Assembly (NCBI RefSeq): GCF_026151205.1
Contig: NC_087074.1
Span: 1,920,001 to 1,984,000 of the forward strand
Origin: Bolinopsis microptera
Lineage: Eukaryota; Ctenophora; Tentaculata; Lobata; Bolinopsidae
Reading direction: 5' to 3'
DNA: 64,000 bases
Shown: positions 52,701 through 63,687 of the stretch, piece by piece
How the letters are laid out: each line of letters opens with the position of its first letter
Numbering within the stretch: position 1 is the stretch's first letter
Translations under genes and position numbers: made by a program
Notes under the pieces: model-generated
Seen by the model: the letters and a program-made list of their open reading frames with translations, nothing else
What the model was told of the DNA's origin: nothing
Database searches by the model: none

Positions 52701-54610
52701 CCCCCTCCTCCTAACTCTTCCTCCTCATTCCCCCTCCTCCTAACTCTTCCTCCTCAGTCCTCCTCCTAACTCTTCCTCCTCAGTCCTTCTCTTCACAGTC
52801 CTCCTCAACCTCCTTCCCTCCTCCTCAGTCCTCCTCAAACTCCTCCTCCTCAGTCATCGCATGTACAGTTCCTTTTCAGTCCTCCGTCTCCCCATCCGCA
52901 TCCTCTTCCTCAGAAAGCGGACAAAAACGGACATAAACGGATACAAACGGACAAAAACTCTCACGGAAATAACATTTAGATGCTTCCCCCTCCTCCTTCT
53001 CCACTCCTCCTCCTTCCCCCATCATCCTCCTCAGTCCTACACCTCCTCCTAAGTCCTCCTCCTCAGTCCCCTCCTCAGTCCTCCTTCTTCCCAGTCATTC
53101 TCCTTCTCCTCAGTCCTCCTCCTCCTCAGTCCTCTCCTTCTCAGTCCTACTGATCCTCCTGAGTATTTTTCCTCCCCCTCTTCCTCAGTCCTCCTCAACC
53201 TCCTCCCCCTCCACCTCACCTTCAGTCCTCTTCTTCCTCAGTCCTCCTCCTCAGTTATCCTTTTCCTCCTCAGTTCTCCTCAGTCCTCGCTTGTACAGTT
53301 TCTTCTCAGTCCTCCGTCTCCCCATCCGCAAGCGGACAAAAATGGACAAAAACGGACAAAAACTGTTACGGAAATAAAATTTAGATGCTTCCTTCTCCCC
53401 TACTCTTCCTTCTCTTCCTCCTTCCCCTCATCCTCCTCCTCAGTCCTCCTTCTCCTAAGTCCTTCTCCTGATCCTCCTTACTCTTCCTCCTCAGTCCTCC
53501 TCTTCCTAACTTCCTCCTCAGTCCACCTCCTCCTTAATCTTCCTCCTCAGTCCCCCTCCTCCTAACACTTCCTCCTCAGTCCCCCTCCTTCTGATTCTTC
53601 CTCCTCAGTCCCCCTCCTAACTCTTCCTCCCCAGTCATTCTCCTCCTCTTTTCCTCCTCAGTCCTCTCCTTTTCAGTCCTACTGATCCTCTTGAGTGTTT
53701 TTCCTCCTCAGTCCTCTTCCGTCCTCCTCTTCCTCAGTCCTCCTCAACCTCCTCCACCTCTTTCTCAGTCCTCTTTTTCCTCAGTCCCCCTCCTCCTAAC
53801 ACTTCCTCCTCAGTCCCCCTCCTTCTGATTCTTCCTCCTCAGTCCCCCTCCTAACTCTTCCTCCCCAGTCATTCTCCTCCTCTTTTCCTCCTCAGTCCTC
53901 TCCTTTTCAGTCCTACTGATCCTCTTGAGTGTTTTTCCTCCTCAGTCCTCTTCCGTCCTCCTCTTCCTCAGTCCTCCTCAACCTCCTCCACCTCTTTCTC
54001 AGTCCTCTTTTTCCTCAGTCCTCCTCCTCCTCAGTCATCCTCTTCCTCCTCAGTCCTTATATGTACGACACATTCTCATTTCTCATTTCTGAAAACAGTA
54101 TTCCTATTTTTTTTCCTAATTACATGATGGCGTTTATTCAAAGGGCATATACTAGGATAGACCTCTGCCTCGGTCAAAAAAGCACCCCACGGCTTCCCTC
54201 GGCCTCGGTCTTAACTAAGATGGCACTCCTCGGCCTCGGCTATTAAGATAAAAAAGTACCCCTCGGCCTTGCCCTAAGCCGATCAGTGATCCTCATCCTC
54301 CTCAATATTCCTCCTTAGTCCTCCTCCTCCTCCCCAGTCCTCATCCTCCTCCTCCTCTTCCTTCTCAGTCCTCATCCTCTTCCTCCTTCTCCTCAGTCCT
54401 CCTCCTCAGTTCTCCTCTTCCTTCTCCTCAGTCCCCTCCTTCTCCACAGTCCTCCTAGCCTCCTCTTCCACCTCCTCCTCCTCATTCCACCTTGTGACAA
54501 TTTTATTTTGCCATATTTAACAGTACCTCTTTTATCTCTCCCTAGTCAGGCGGATGGCATGGTTGGAAGTTCAGACTGACAACACCGGTACTAGAGATCA
54601 GAACTTTAGT

Positions 54611-54652
<42 letters not shown>

Positions 54653-57600
54653 CGCCGCCCCCCCATAATATGCAACATTAAATTAGATAGTTCCACCCTT
54701 TTAGATCATTGCTTTTCTCTATTGTATGATAGTGTTTATGGACCATAATCTCCATGTAAATACACTCAAATAAACATAGAAGAACTGTACAAGTAGTCAG
54801 ATAATATCATTAAAGCACTTAGCATATATAAAACGTGATGAAATTGAAGTTAATGCCCAGAAATTCTACTGAATTTTTGGAGATAAATGTAGATATTTGT
54901 AGAATGTCATCCACTTTTTTCGTGGATTATCCATTCTACATTAATCTACAAATATCTACAAATATCCACTTGGCCCCCCCCCTGGGTAATTTAATCTATA
55001 TACTGAGATTAATGAATATTTAAGGAACCTGGAATATACCTCTAGGACCTCAGGTACAAAATTGAAATGACTTGCACATTTTGAAATTCTTAACAGGATA
55101 TCATTGCTCAGGAAAAAGATAACTTCTTTCCTTACCACACAGAGTGTTTTGTTGGTTGGAGACAGTTCCTGGAGAACAAGGACTGCATTCTCCAGCTCCA
55201 TCTTGTTCACTGATGTAGTTCTGTTCACAGCTTGTACATACTGTCAGAGAAGAGTCCCGATATGTACCAGCTTGACATTTATCTGTGGGATCAATTGGGT
55301 AATTTAATCTATATACTGAGATTAACGAATATTTAAGGAACCTGGAATATACCTCTAGGACCCCAGGTAAAAAATTGAAATGACTACTGCGCCTCGATTT
55401 TTAACGGGAAACCATTGCTCCGGAAAAAGGATACTTGATTCCTTACCACACAGAGTGTTTTGTTGGTTGGAGACAGTTCCCGGAGAACAAGGACTACATT
55501 CTCCAGCTCCATCTTGTTCACTGATGTAGTTCTGTTCACAGCTTGTACAGTCTGTTAGAGAAGTGTCCCGATATGAACCAGCTTGACATTTATCTGGATG
55601 ATAAACTGATTAATTCAATTTATATACTGCGATTAAATTTAATAAACGTTCAAGAAATACATCTTTTGCACCACTTGTAAAAATGAAATGACTAGTGCAA
55701 TTTGATTTTTAACGGGATATCATTGCTCAGGAAAAAGATAACTTCTTTCCTTACCACACAGAGTGTTTTGTTGGTTGGAGACAGTTCCCGGAGAACAAGG
55801 ACTACATTCTCCAGCTCCATCTTGTTCACTGTTGTAGTTCTGTTCACATCTTGTACAGTCTGTTAGAGAAGAGTCCCGATATGTACCAGCTTGACATTTA
55901 TCTGTGGGATCAATTGGGTAATTTAATCTATAATCTATATTATACTGCGATTAAAGTTAAAAAACGTTCCAGAAACACATCTTTTGCACCACTTTTAAAA
56001 ATGAAATCACTAGTGCACTTTGATTTTTAACAGGATATCATTGCTCAGGAAAAAGATAACTTCTTTTCTTACCACACAAAGTGTTTTGTTGGTTGGAGAC
56101 AGTTCCCGGAGAACAAGGACTGCATTCTCCAGCTCCACCTTGTTCACTGATGTAGTTCTGTTCACATCTTGTACAGTCTTTTAGAGAAGTCTCCCGATAT
56201 GTACCAGCTTGACATTTATCTGGATGATAAACTGATTAATTCAATTTATATACTGCGATTAAATTTAATAAACGTTCAAGAAATACATCTTTTGCACCAC
56301 TTGTAAAAATGAAATGACTAGTGCAATTTGATTTTTAACGGGATGTCATTGCTCAGGAAAAAGATAACTTCTTTCCTTACCACACAGAGTGTTTTGTTGG
56401 TTGGAGACAGTTCCCGGAGAACAAGGACTACATTCTCCAGCTCCATCTTGTTCACTGATGTAGTTCTGTTCACAGCTTGTACAGTCTGTTAGAGAAGAGT
56501 CCCGATATGTACCAGCTTGACATTTATCTGGGGGATTACCTGGTTAACTGACTTTACAATAATAATATATAAACTACCATTAAAATTGAATATCAGTATA
56601 GTTTGTTTAATCTCCTGTGGATATAAACTCCCTCATATCTGGTGTGACCAGAACTTACCACATCTAGGTTGGGTTGAATACCCGAACTCTCTCCCCTCAG
56701 TACAAGTAATTGCCTTATCTCCTCTGATTTGGTATCCTTGGTTACAAGTGAGAGTAATAACGGTTCCTGATGCAACAGGGAACAAGTTGTTACCAGCCAT
56801 GTTAGTCCACGTAGTCTTCAGATTTATACACGCTGGATATGATTATGGATTATTTGTCACGACTTATAAATGTGGTTAATGGCGGAGAGACGATACAAGT
56901 GTTGACTGGTGACAGTACAATGTTGCTGCCTGTGTACGTTCCACCACAACTATCAGGTACGTCGGAGTATACTAATCATAATATAAATATAGAGGCATAG
57001 TTGAAATATTAGTACTTAATAGCATTAGCAGTTAAGTTATGAAACTATTCCACGTCTCCAATAGAAAGTAATATCTTTTACTGTAAAGGTTTCGAGACTT
57101 TCCCTAAAAAATACAAATTCCTACCAGGACCACAGCTCATTTCACACATCTCTGACTTTGTTGATGCTCCAGTACACGTGTTACCTCCGCAGGACGGGAC
57201 TGGATTATTACAAGTTTTGGAAGTAGTTCGTGTTCCACTAGAATCACTCTCACTCGCACAGGAACAAGAGCTCCAACCTCTCCAAACAGACCACCCTCCG
57301 TTTACTGCACCACCTGAATAGTCATCATTAGTAGGTAAGTTACCTGGGGACCTCAGGCTATCATGTTCATAAACATAGAGATTCGGCGGAATGACAGGCT
57401 GAGCGCGGCCCAGTAAGTAGGTAAGGTACGAACTCCTGACCCAGTTCTGTAATGTGCTTATGGCACAAGGTACATTGTACAAGTCACAAAACAACAGTGA
57501 ACAGTCTACAGTCTTGTCGCGCTGCACTATACTGGACCGCGCCGCGCATCAAATAATTCTTCTCGCAACCACAGTAGATCGGCAAAATGCACCACTGGCA

Positions 57601-58389
57601 CTGGGCCTCGCCGAGCTGCGAAGGATTGAATCAATTTATTCAGTTTGAGGAACATTGGTGAATTTTAGGATGACTAGACTGTCACGTGACATTTTTAACG
57701 CTCGTACATTTTAAGTTTAAGTTTAATCGTGACAAATTATTATTAAATGTTAAAACTATATAAGTGATAAGGTTGTGAACTGTGAATTATCCTGCCCTTC
57801 TTACCAAAATAAGTCACGTTATTTATCAACTGACTGTATACCTATATCTCGTGACTTGTTATAATTATTGATTATACGTTGTAAATGTATGACCCGACCG
57901 TACCCGCCTTGATTCACGATGTCAATCCTTCGCATCTCGCCGATCTGCATACGTGGTTGCGAGAAGAATTATTTGATGCGCGGCGCGACCCAGTAGTGCA
58001 TCGCGCTACAAGTACCCGCCTTGCACGAGTGCGCGGCTCCCCCTGTATCGCGATACTACGCGTAGTCTAGTGAAAGTTGAAACGACGCGACAATGGGGGT
58101 CACGACGTGACTACGTCGCTTTAACATTTAACTTTAAGACAACGTGTCCGAACAACTGGCGTCGTACCATAATGATAATTATAATTTTAAAGATTGAATT
58201 GCGATTTGAAGTTTTTTAGGATTTAGATTTAGAAACATAATATGATGCAGTGGGTTTAAATTTAAGAATTAATAATCGAATAAACTTACATGAAGATGAT
58301 GAACGTCTTCTCCCAAGCCTTATAAAAGAGTTCGAGCAGCAAAACAACAAATCGACAACAACCAGGCAAAACCAAATCTTCATTTTCAT
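49746..58389 (-). CDS. Secreted TSP1 / sushi / GCC2_GCC3 mosaic protein (paralogue C, expanded, one frameshift)
   Basis: Same architecture as the gene at 33582-36050: 58389-58290 signal peptide (33 codons, MKMKIWFCLVVVDLLFCC), 57313-57125 TSP1, 56832-56659 sushi, then six 147-nt GCC2_GCC3 exons (56527-56381, 56219-56073, 55901-55755, 55593-55447, 55282-55136, 50412-50266), 50134-50039 short Cys-rich module, and 49924-49746 second sushi module. Copy B has only three GCC2_GCC3 exons. The last sushi exon is 179 nt instead of 180: one C is missing in the TGT codon after CCAAC, shifting the frame. It lies beside poor-quality sequence, so a consensus error is likely. A 4.55-kb transposon sits in the intron between the fifth and sixth repeat exons. 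Extracellular role inferred. Confidence 0.8.
50790..51672 (+). pseudogene. Decayed transposase C-terminal region
   Basis: Three frames joined by single-base shifts. 50790-51030: FLKSVHFLAEAFLDKDFSPE, then WYCKSFFVLWKSN, then TWQTFKDLKCTCDGLILYLL. 51010-51437: LLGSDANEQLFAWIRTG, GRRTNLDAITLAYGCEKRN, then an acidic tail. 51440-51672: ECENDEVDCPTCTDDTYN. NEQLFAW..TG..AGRRTN is plausibly the region around the last catalytic acid of a DDE transposase. The family is not identified. It is inside the inverted ends, so it is probably the element's own gene, now dead. Confidence 0.5.
51680..54520. repeat. CCTCCT/CTCAGT-rich degenerate minisatellite
   Basis: Pyrimidine-rich repeats (CCTCCTCAGTCCTCCT and variants, a pure CTC run at 52105-52170) are interspersed with four copies of a short unit containing AACATTTAGATG (51735, 52307, 52970, 53375). 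A block of about 220 bp is duplicated in tandem (about 53565-53785 and 53790-54015). Pro/Ser-rich frames are not genes. Confidence 0.85.
54613..54663. repeat. Poly-C tract
   Basis: About 40 C in a row followed by CGCGCCGCCCCCC, within the 4.55-kb element. Confidence 0.9.
57342..57416. mobile_element. Short ACCTGGGGACC insertion with 9-bp direct flanks
   Basis: 75 bp from ACCTGGGGACCTCAGG to GCGGCCCAGTAA, bracketed by GTAGGTAAG on both sides (57331-57339 and 57417-57425). Unit 1 lacks it at the matching site (about 35655), where TTAGGTATGTTACGAAC reads straight through. Confidence 0.6.
57535..57640. repeat. Short dispersed repeat R2, copy 1 (inverted)
   Basis: GCGCCGCGCATCAAATAATT, CTTCTCGCAACC and GAGCTGCGAAGGATTGA match the complement of 57905-58005. 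All three copies lie 5' of or within the first intron of paralogue C. No coding. Confidence 0.6.
57905..58005. repeat. Short dispersed repeat R2, copy 2
   Basis: GATTCACGATGTCAATCCTT, CGCATCTCGCCGATCTGC and TTGCGAGAAGAATTATTTGA, then GCGCGGCGCGACCCAGTAGT. Third copy at 59968-60084. Confidence 0.6.
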
Positions 58390-59967
58390 CTTTGAATTTC
58401 ACAATGCAAATTTCATACAGCTTTGCTCATTTGCTTAAATTTAATTGGGTGATTTAGATTATAAATACAAATTTGATTAGTTCTTTATATTTATAATTGC
58501 ACGGTAATATATTTTTTAATTCCGTTGGTGGTTGGACTTTGAATCGTTGCACAAAACTAATACGATTACTGAACTCATGACCAAAACTCAACTTTTTTAA
58601 ATTATAACTGCGCCGCGTCCAAGACTCCCCGCTATACCCTGATACCCCAACCCGCTTACCGCGCTACTGGTCACGTGGGATCACGTGTCGCGTGTCCGAG
58701 GTCACGCGAGCAGCACTGCAGTTATACTCATGAGGACGCGGCGGGAAAGTCAGGGCCTGAGGGCCGGTAAGGAATACTAAAACATGTCCGAACTGCACTG
58801 TTACAGTTATGAGTTACACACTACACCCCGTTAAAAGAAAGATAAGGAAAGAGAAGCCTTGTAGCTGTAGGCGGTGCACGATAAAAATAAAGTTGCTCAG
58901 ATTTTCAAAATTTTTGTACCATCGTTTTCTAGAGACTGTGAGAATTTTCACAGTGCCAAATTTATTATACCTTTTTGGAATGATCAGCGAGTTTCGCCTA
59001 GGTGCCATATTTGATGGTGCGCGGCTTTTGGAGCAAAATTAGGTGTAAAAGTCGCGTAATTTGACGAAATTCGTTGATTTTTGTCGTATTATTCTGTCAT
59101 ATCTTCGGTTCCTGAACATGAATCATGCTGAAAATTTGTCAGAACCTTCCAATCATACTTAACTACCGAACCTAATTTAGTTGGGAGAGATTGGCCTTGA
59201 TTAAGAGGTCTAAAAATGACAAAATAGGTATAAATTCGTTGATAACTCAAATTCTGACCATCTAAATTGCTCAAACTAAATTAGGTTCAGTAGAACATAA
59301 GTGTTTACGTAAGCTGACCAAATTTCAACAAAATTGTTATATGGGAAGTATTATAACTTTTCAATTGTTTCCAAAATAATGTGCTGGCCGAAATAAGAGC
59401 TAAAAACCATTCAATGGTCAGCGCGCGCGTCTTATTGTCGATGGCGCACTGCCTAGTAGCTGTAGGGTTACAGTGGAGTTCCCAACTACGAGTGAAAACT
59501 GAGAGGTGGCGCGCCTGAAAGGTGGCGCGGTGTATGCAGAGTATATGCGATAATTCAAACGTAATGAAAGCTAATGAAAAGCTAATTGCTAATGTCAGCC
59601 GCGCCACCTCTCAGTTTTCACTCGTATGTCGTAGGTGGGATCACTTCAGTTCCACTGTTACACGACATTTGTCCGACAGCACTATTTTCGTGTGTTTGAA
59701 ATGATATCTCAAGTTTGGCACATAGAAATTTATCCAAACTTGCACGAATTATTTGTCTTAAAGCTATTTTACTTATATCTAGAAAGTTTCAAGAAAATCG
59801 TATCGTTGGATCTCCAGATATATGCTTTGGAACCACTGAAAACCACCGAATTGGATATATTTTTTGTGTTTAAGGAAATTAAATATCTTAAACTTGGCTC
59901 ATATAGAAACTTGCTCAAACTTACACATATTTTTTGTCCTATAACCACCATACTTTATGGAAAGTTT
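58390..59967. other. 5' flank of paralogue C and unit-2-specific DNA
   Basis: 58390-58790 resembles the 5' flank of paralogue B and should include its promoter. From about 58800 to 60250 there is no counterpart in unit 1. It contains an inverted pair (CTGAGAGGTGGCGCG at about 59500 and its complement at about 59600) and AT-rich DNA without a convincing gene. Confidence 0.4.
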
Positions 59968-60084
59968 TGATTCACGATGTCAATCCTTCGCAGCTCGGTG
60001 AGGCCCAGTGGTGCATCTCGCCGATCTACGTTGCGAGAAGAATTATTTGATGCGCGGCGCGGCCCAGTAGTGCATCGCACTACA
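59968..60084. repeat. Short dispersed repeat R2, copy 3
   Basis: Same opening GATTCACGATGTCAATCCTT and same end GGCGCGGCCCAGTAGTGCAT as copy 2, with a rearranged middle (GAGGCCCAGTGGTGCATC). Confidence 0.6.
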
Positions 60085-60569
60085 ATGGAAAGTTTTAAGA
60101 AAATCGTACGGTAGGATCCGACATAAACTATTGTCCAAATAACCTATTTTCTGATTCGGACAGATGTCGCGCCCAATATTCTAGCTGTAGTAGTGTGAAA
60201 TGATAAAATGTTTGTATAAGAGTCACGAAATAGATTGTATCACGTTCGTGCGCGGCGGGTCATACAACGTATGACAAGAAATAGATTAGCTGGGGACCCC
60301 GGACCTTAAGCTTTTTTACATTCCATTCATAAACTAATTGAAGCTGCGGCGGAATGACACGAGCGTGCTAAATCACTCTACAGTCGATCTTCGAGATTGT
60401 TCTAAAAGGGTCCCCGACAGTTGAAACCAACTTCAATCGATGTATTTTCGGACGCTGATTCCGAATCACCCCCCATGACATAGGGTTAAAATGCTCCCCT
60501 GATGAGATATTGGCGAAAAACTGTCTCGATCACGTGATATGACCGTATAAGGAATTTAGTCAAATTTCT

Positions 60570-60655
60570 CAATAGGGTTAGGGTTTCAGCATATGCTTTT
60601 GTTAAGGATTGGGTTAGGGTTAGGGTTGGGATCAGATTACAGGGTTAGGGTTTCG
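60570..60655. repeat. Interstitial TTAGGG motifs
   Basis: GGGTTAGGGTTAGGGTTGGG plus isolated AGGGTTAGGGTTTC copies, about seven imperfect telomere-type hexamers. They are too few and scattered for a chromosome end. Confidence 0.7.
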
Positions 60656-60923
60656 AATAGTCGTTCAGGACCAGCTAGAGAAGGGGTTGAAAAAGTCACG
60701 TGACAGTCGAGTGTAGAGTGATTAATCATCATCCGGAATGACAAGCTGAGCGCAGCTCGGTGCCCAATAAGATAAGAGTCGCGAAATAAAGTAAGGAAAC
60801 TGTCACAACTGTATAGTAGCTGTGAACTGTGAACTGACCTCGCAGACGCGACGAAGTATTAAATCTCCCCTAAACACTAAAACTCTTGCCATTGATATTT
60901 ATATTTATATATAGTACTACTAC

Positions 60924-61075
60924 TATACCTTATCCGACGGTATTTTACCGGACATTGCGTGAACTGACATAATTTGAACGAACAACGATCGAGGGTTCAT
61001 CTACGTCTACTTAGGACGTCCACCAAAATTTGAACGTCTAATTAATGTCTGTTCAAATAAATTCCGATAAGGTAA
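60924..61075. repeat. Short inverted-end repeat (TACCTTATCCGA)
   Basis: Begins TACCTTATCCGACGGTATTT and ends AATTCCGATAAGGTA. Only the first half is present in unit 1 (37509-37570). Related CTTATCGGA..ATTTTAC words occur in the ORF1-like blocks of the giant arms. Confidence 0.45.
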
Positions 61076-61079
61076 ACTA

Positions 61080-61790
61080 CTATAAGTATACTTAGGTAAA
61101 ACGCTTAGTCTAACAGTTGCTCTAACCAGAGCCCTCTCGCTTGCAGTAGACTATTTTACTTGTGATCCAAACGCAGTACGCGCAGACTCATGGCTATGTG
61201 AATTCTAACACTAACACTACACACTAACAGTAACACTAACTCTTAACGTTTAAATTTACGATTACACGATAATATTGGCATTGCCGCATTGCTCTTAGGC
61301 AGATATTCAAACCCTATACTTATAGTTTATAGTTATCGTATAGTTGTACTTCACCTCACCATGTGCTTTCGCGTCACTGCAAGCGCAAGGGCTTAGGGCT
61401 CTGGACAGATAAAATCGTATACTAATACTAACAGACTTTAACAGTAAATATTATTATTACTATTACATATTAGTATTATTATAACATTAGTATCATCCTT
61501 AGTTGGCTATTTGTTACACGTTGCATATGGCATTGTGGCATACCTCTAGCTCTGTCTTGTGTCTCTCGCCGGCCAGCCGCGCAAACAAAAGGGGTTGCAG
61601 CGTGTGTCCAGTTGGCCATTGTTAATGAAAAAAACATGCTATTACTTGGGTAAAATGCTAAGTCTAACTCTAACGTTTAAACTTAGTCTTACGTTATTAG
61701 TATTACTGTCTAACAATATTATCATCCTTATATAGTTAGCCATTGTTAATGAGGAAGTAATAGTAGTATACCGCAGCAGGTGTCCAGTGG
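61080..61790. other. Intergenic DNA, unit 2
   Basis: No gene seen. AT-rich, alignable in pieces with 37610-38014, with extra segments around 61130-61200 and 61350-61430. Confidence 0.35.
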
Positions 61791-61832
61791 GGGGGGGGGG
61801 GGCGGGGGTTCATTGCATGTAATGTAACTTAA

Positions 61833-62191
61833 CATTACCCGAGGCTCCAGCATAACGAGCATGTGCCTAAAACATAAATGCAAATGTTAATGATGTTTCG
61901 AATGTCTTAAAAGTCAAAGCTACATTTGTATAACCATAACCTTGAAGTAACTTGGGATGATAAGAATTGGTCTTGTACAATATTAAAAGCTTTTAATATT
62001 GTACATGACCAATTCTTATCATCCCAAGTTACTTCAAGGTTATGCTTTAAGTTTAAGCCGCGCAGAAGGTGTCAATACATCAGTTTGGTTGGCCAAATGC
62101 CAAAAGCTAACAACTTACTTTTAAAAGTAAGTTGTTAGCTTTTGGCATTTGGCCAACCAAACTGATGTATTGACACCTTCTGCGCGGCTTA
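61833..62191. mobile_element. Insertion made of two back-to-back palindromes
   Basis: Unit 1 reads AATGTAACTTAAACTTAAAG near 38080. Unit 2 has 359 extra bases at this point. They contain palindrome 1 (61935-62044, centre AAAAGCTTTT, one mismatch) and palindrome 2 (62049-62196, centre ACTTTTAAAAGT, apparently perfect, 148 bp). No ORF survives both arms. Confidence 0.8.
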
Positions 62192-62317
62192 AACTTAAAG
62201 CAGCCTAACTTGTAACTGCTAATATAAATATTAATAACGATCATGACAACGATGGTAGTAAAAGGATTATTTGTAATTTCTTACAAACGCTGTTGCATGA
62301 AAAACGTAAACCTCGCC

Positions 62318-62400
62318 CTGGAAATACACGCAGTGCAGTGACACTCACAGTAAACCGTAGCCCTGGAAACACACACAGTGCAGTGACACACGCAGTAAAA
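62318..62400. repeat. 45-bp minisatellite, unit 2 (about two copies)
   Basis: Same unit as 38660-39085 and lacking the MITE found in unit 1. Confidence 0.9.
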
Positions 62401-62804
62401 CATTAAAGCCTCATCCCTTTTATTAAGCAGAACAAAACTAGGCAAGGCAGGCAAGGCGCGCTGACCACTTGCCTTTGCTTAAGATGCAACGATTTGTCAG
62501 GTTTCTAGTTGCTATGGTGACCAGAACATGTGGCTCGGGCGCCTTTAACAGGTGTTCAATCAAGAAAGAATTGTCCGTACTTACTTAATCACACATTGTA
62601 ATGCTAATCTTAAAGGATAGTAGGCTTGGTGACTTATTATGTATTATAGTCTTTAAACGTATTTAATTTCCATAAATCATGTTATAATTGAGGAGTCTCT
62701 GATTAGAAGAGGCTCCAGGAATGTGAAGATAATGAAACATTCATTAGCCTTGGTAAGAGATACGCAATTTGTAATTGGTAAAGTTACAGTTACAGTTACA
62801 GGTG

Positions 62805-62862
62805 CAGTACCAGTACCAGTACCAGTACCAGTACCAGTACCAGTACCAGTACCAGTACCAGT
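62805..62862. repeat. (CCAGTA)n array, unit 2
   Basis: About nine hexamer copies, against 14-15 in unit 1. Confidence 0.95.
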
Positions 62863-63687
62863 TCCTGGCCCGCAAGAATTCGTACCTTTCGTGCATCGTA
62901 AAATGAAAAAGAGAATACAGTTACTTCCGATAACAGCTTTCAAGGGATACAAGTTAATTCCATACACATGATAGAAATACAACATTTAAAAAATAAAATA
63001 AAATATTATAAGAAGAAAATTAAACCATGGTAGGCATAATTAATTAAACGAGATATCATTCAACATCTGATCTGGCCATTCCTGCCTCTCGAACATATTA
63101 TGTAATGATAGCAGTTAACTGTAGACTATTTAGACTACATTTAACATAAAATTTTATAATTCTATAAATATCCGGGAAGATCGAATTCTGTAGGCCAGGA
63201 CATCAGTTTTATTTCGACCACAACTATTCCAACTACCACTCAACAACAAACGTTAATCTGCAACAAGATATCATATATTACCGTCTAAAAATTTTTATGA
63301 AGGAGTAAGATATCATAAAAATAAAATGTGCTGCAAGAATTATGTAAACAGGAATTAAGCATACAGTTTTATCGCGTAAAGGATACGAGCATATTAATAT
63401 AATAACAGTTTTTGAAAAAGCTTATCAACTCCATCGATTTCTGTCAATTCAAAAGCTTAACTTGAGTTCACTAATGATAATAAATTTAAAAATAGAGGCC
63501 CGGCCCCTCTAACAAGTCGCATATTGAAACTAACTCATACGAAACGAGTCTCTCCTTATATGGGCATCACGTGTCTCTCCCAGTTCTTGAATATCATTCC
63601 ATCAAACAATTCGAATACAGCCCAGTTCTACAGATCAGGTTAATTCCTTATATGGGCATCACGTTACACTGTGTCAGCACAGATCCA
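62863..63687. other. 3' flank of the Gln-rich gene, unit 2
   Basis: Collinear with 39614-40451 with scattered substitutions and small indels; no independent gene. Confidence 0.4.

Larger units (their letters stand above)
50432..54982. mobile_element. 4.55-kb DNA transposon with G-run ends in an intron of paralogue C
   Basis: The ends GGGGGGGGCCAAGTGGATAT and ATATCCACTTGGCCCCC form inverted repeats of about 110 bp (50432-50545 with 54865-54982). Flanks TGGGTA (50426-50431 and 54983-54988) are a 6-bp target duplication. The paralogous intron at 55290 reads CAATTGGGTAATTTAATC uninterrupted. It carries a decayed transposase-like reading frame (50790-51660) and about 2.8 kb of CCTCCT-rich repeat. 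Confidence 0.85.

Noticed and set aside
60570-60655. Chromosome end
   Set aside because: Only a handful of scattered TTAGGG units with normal genic DNA on both sides.
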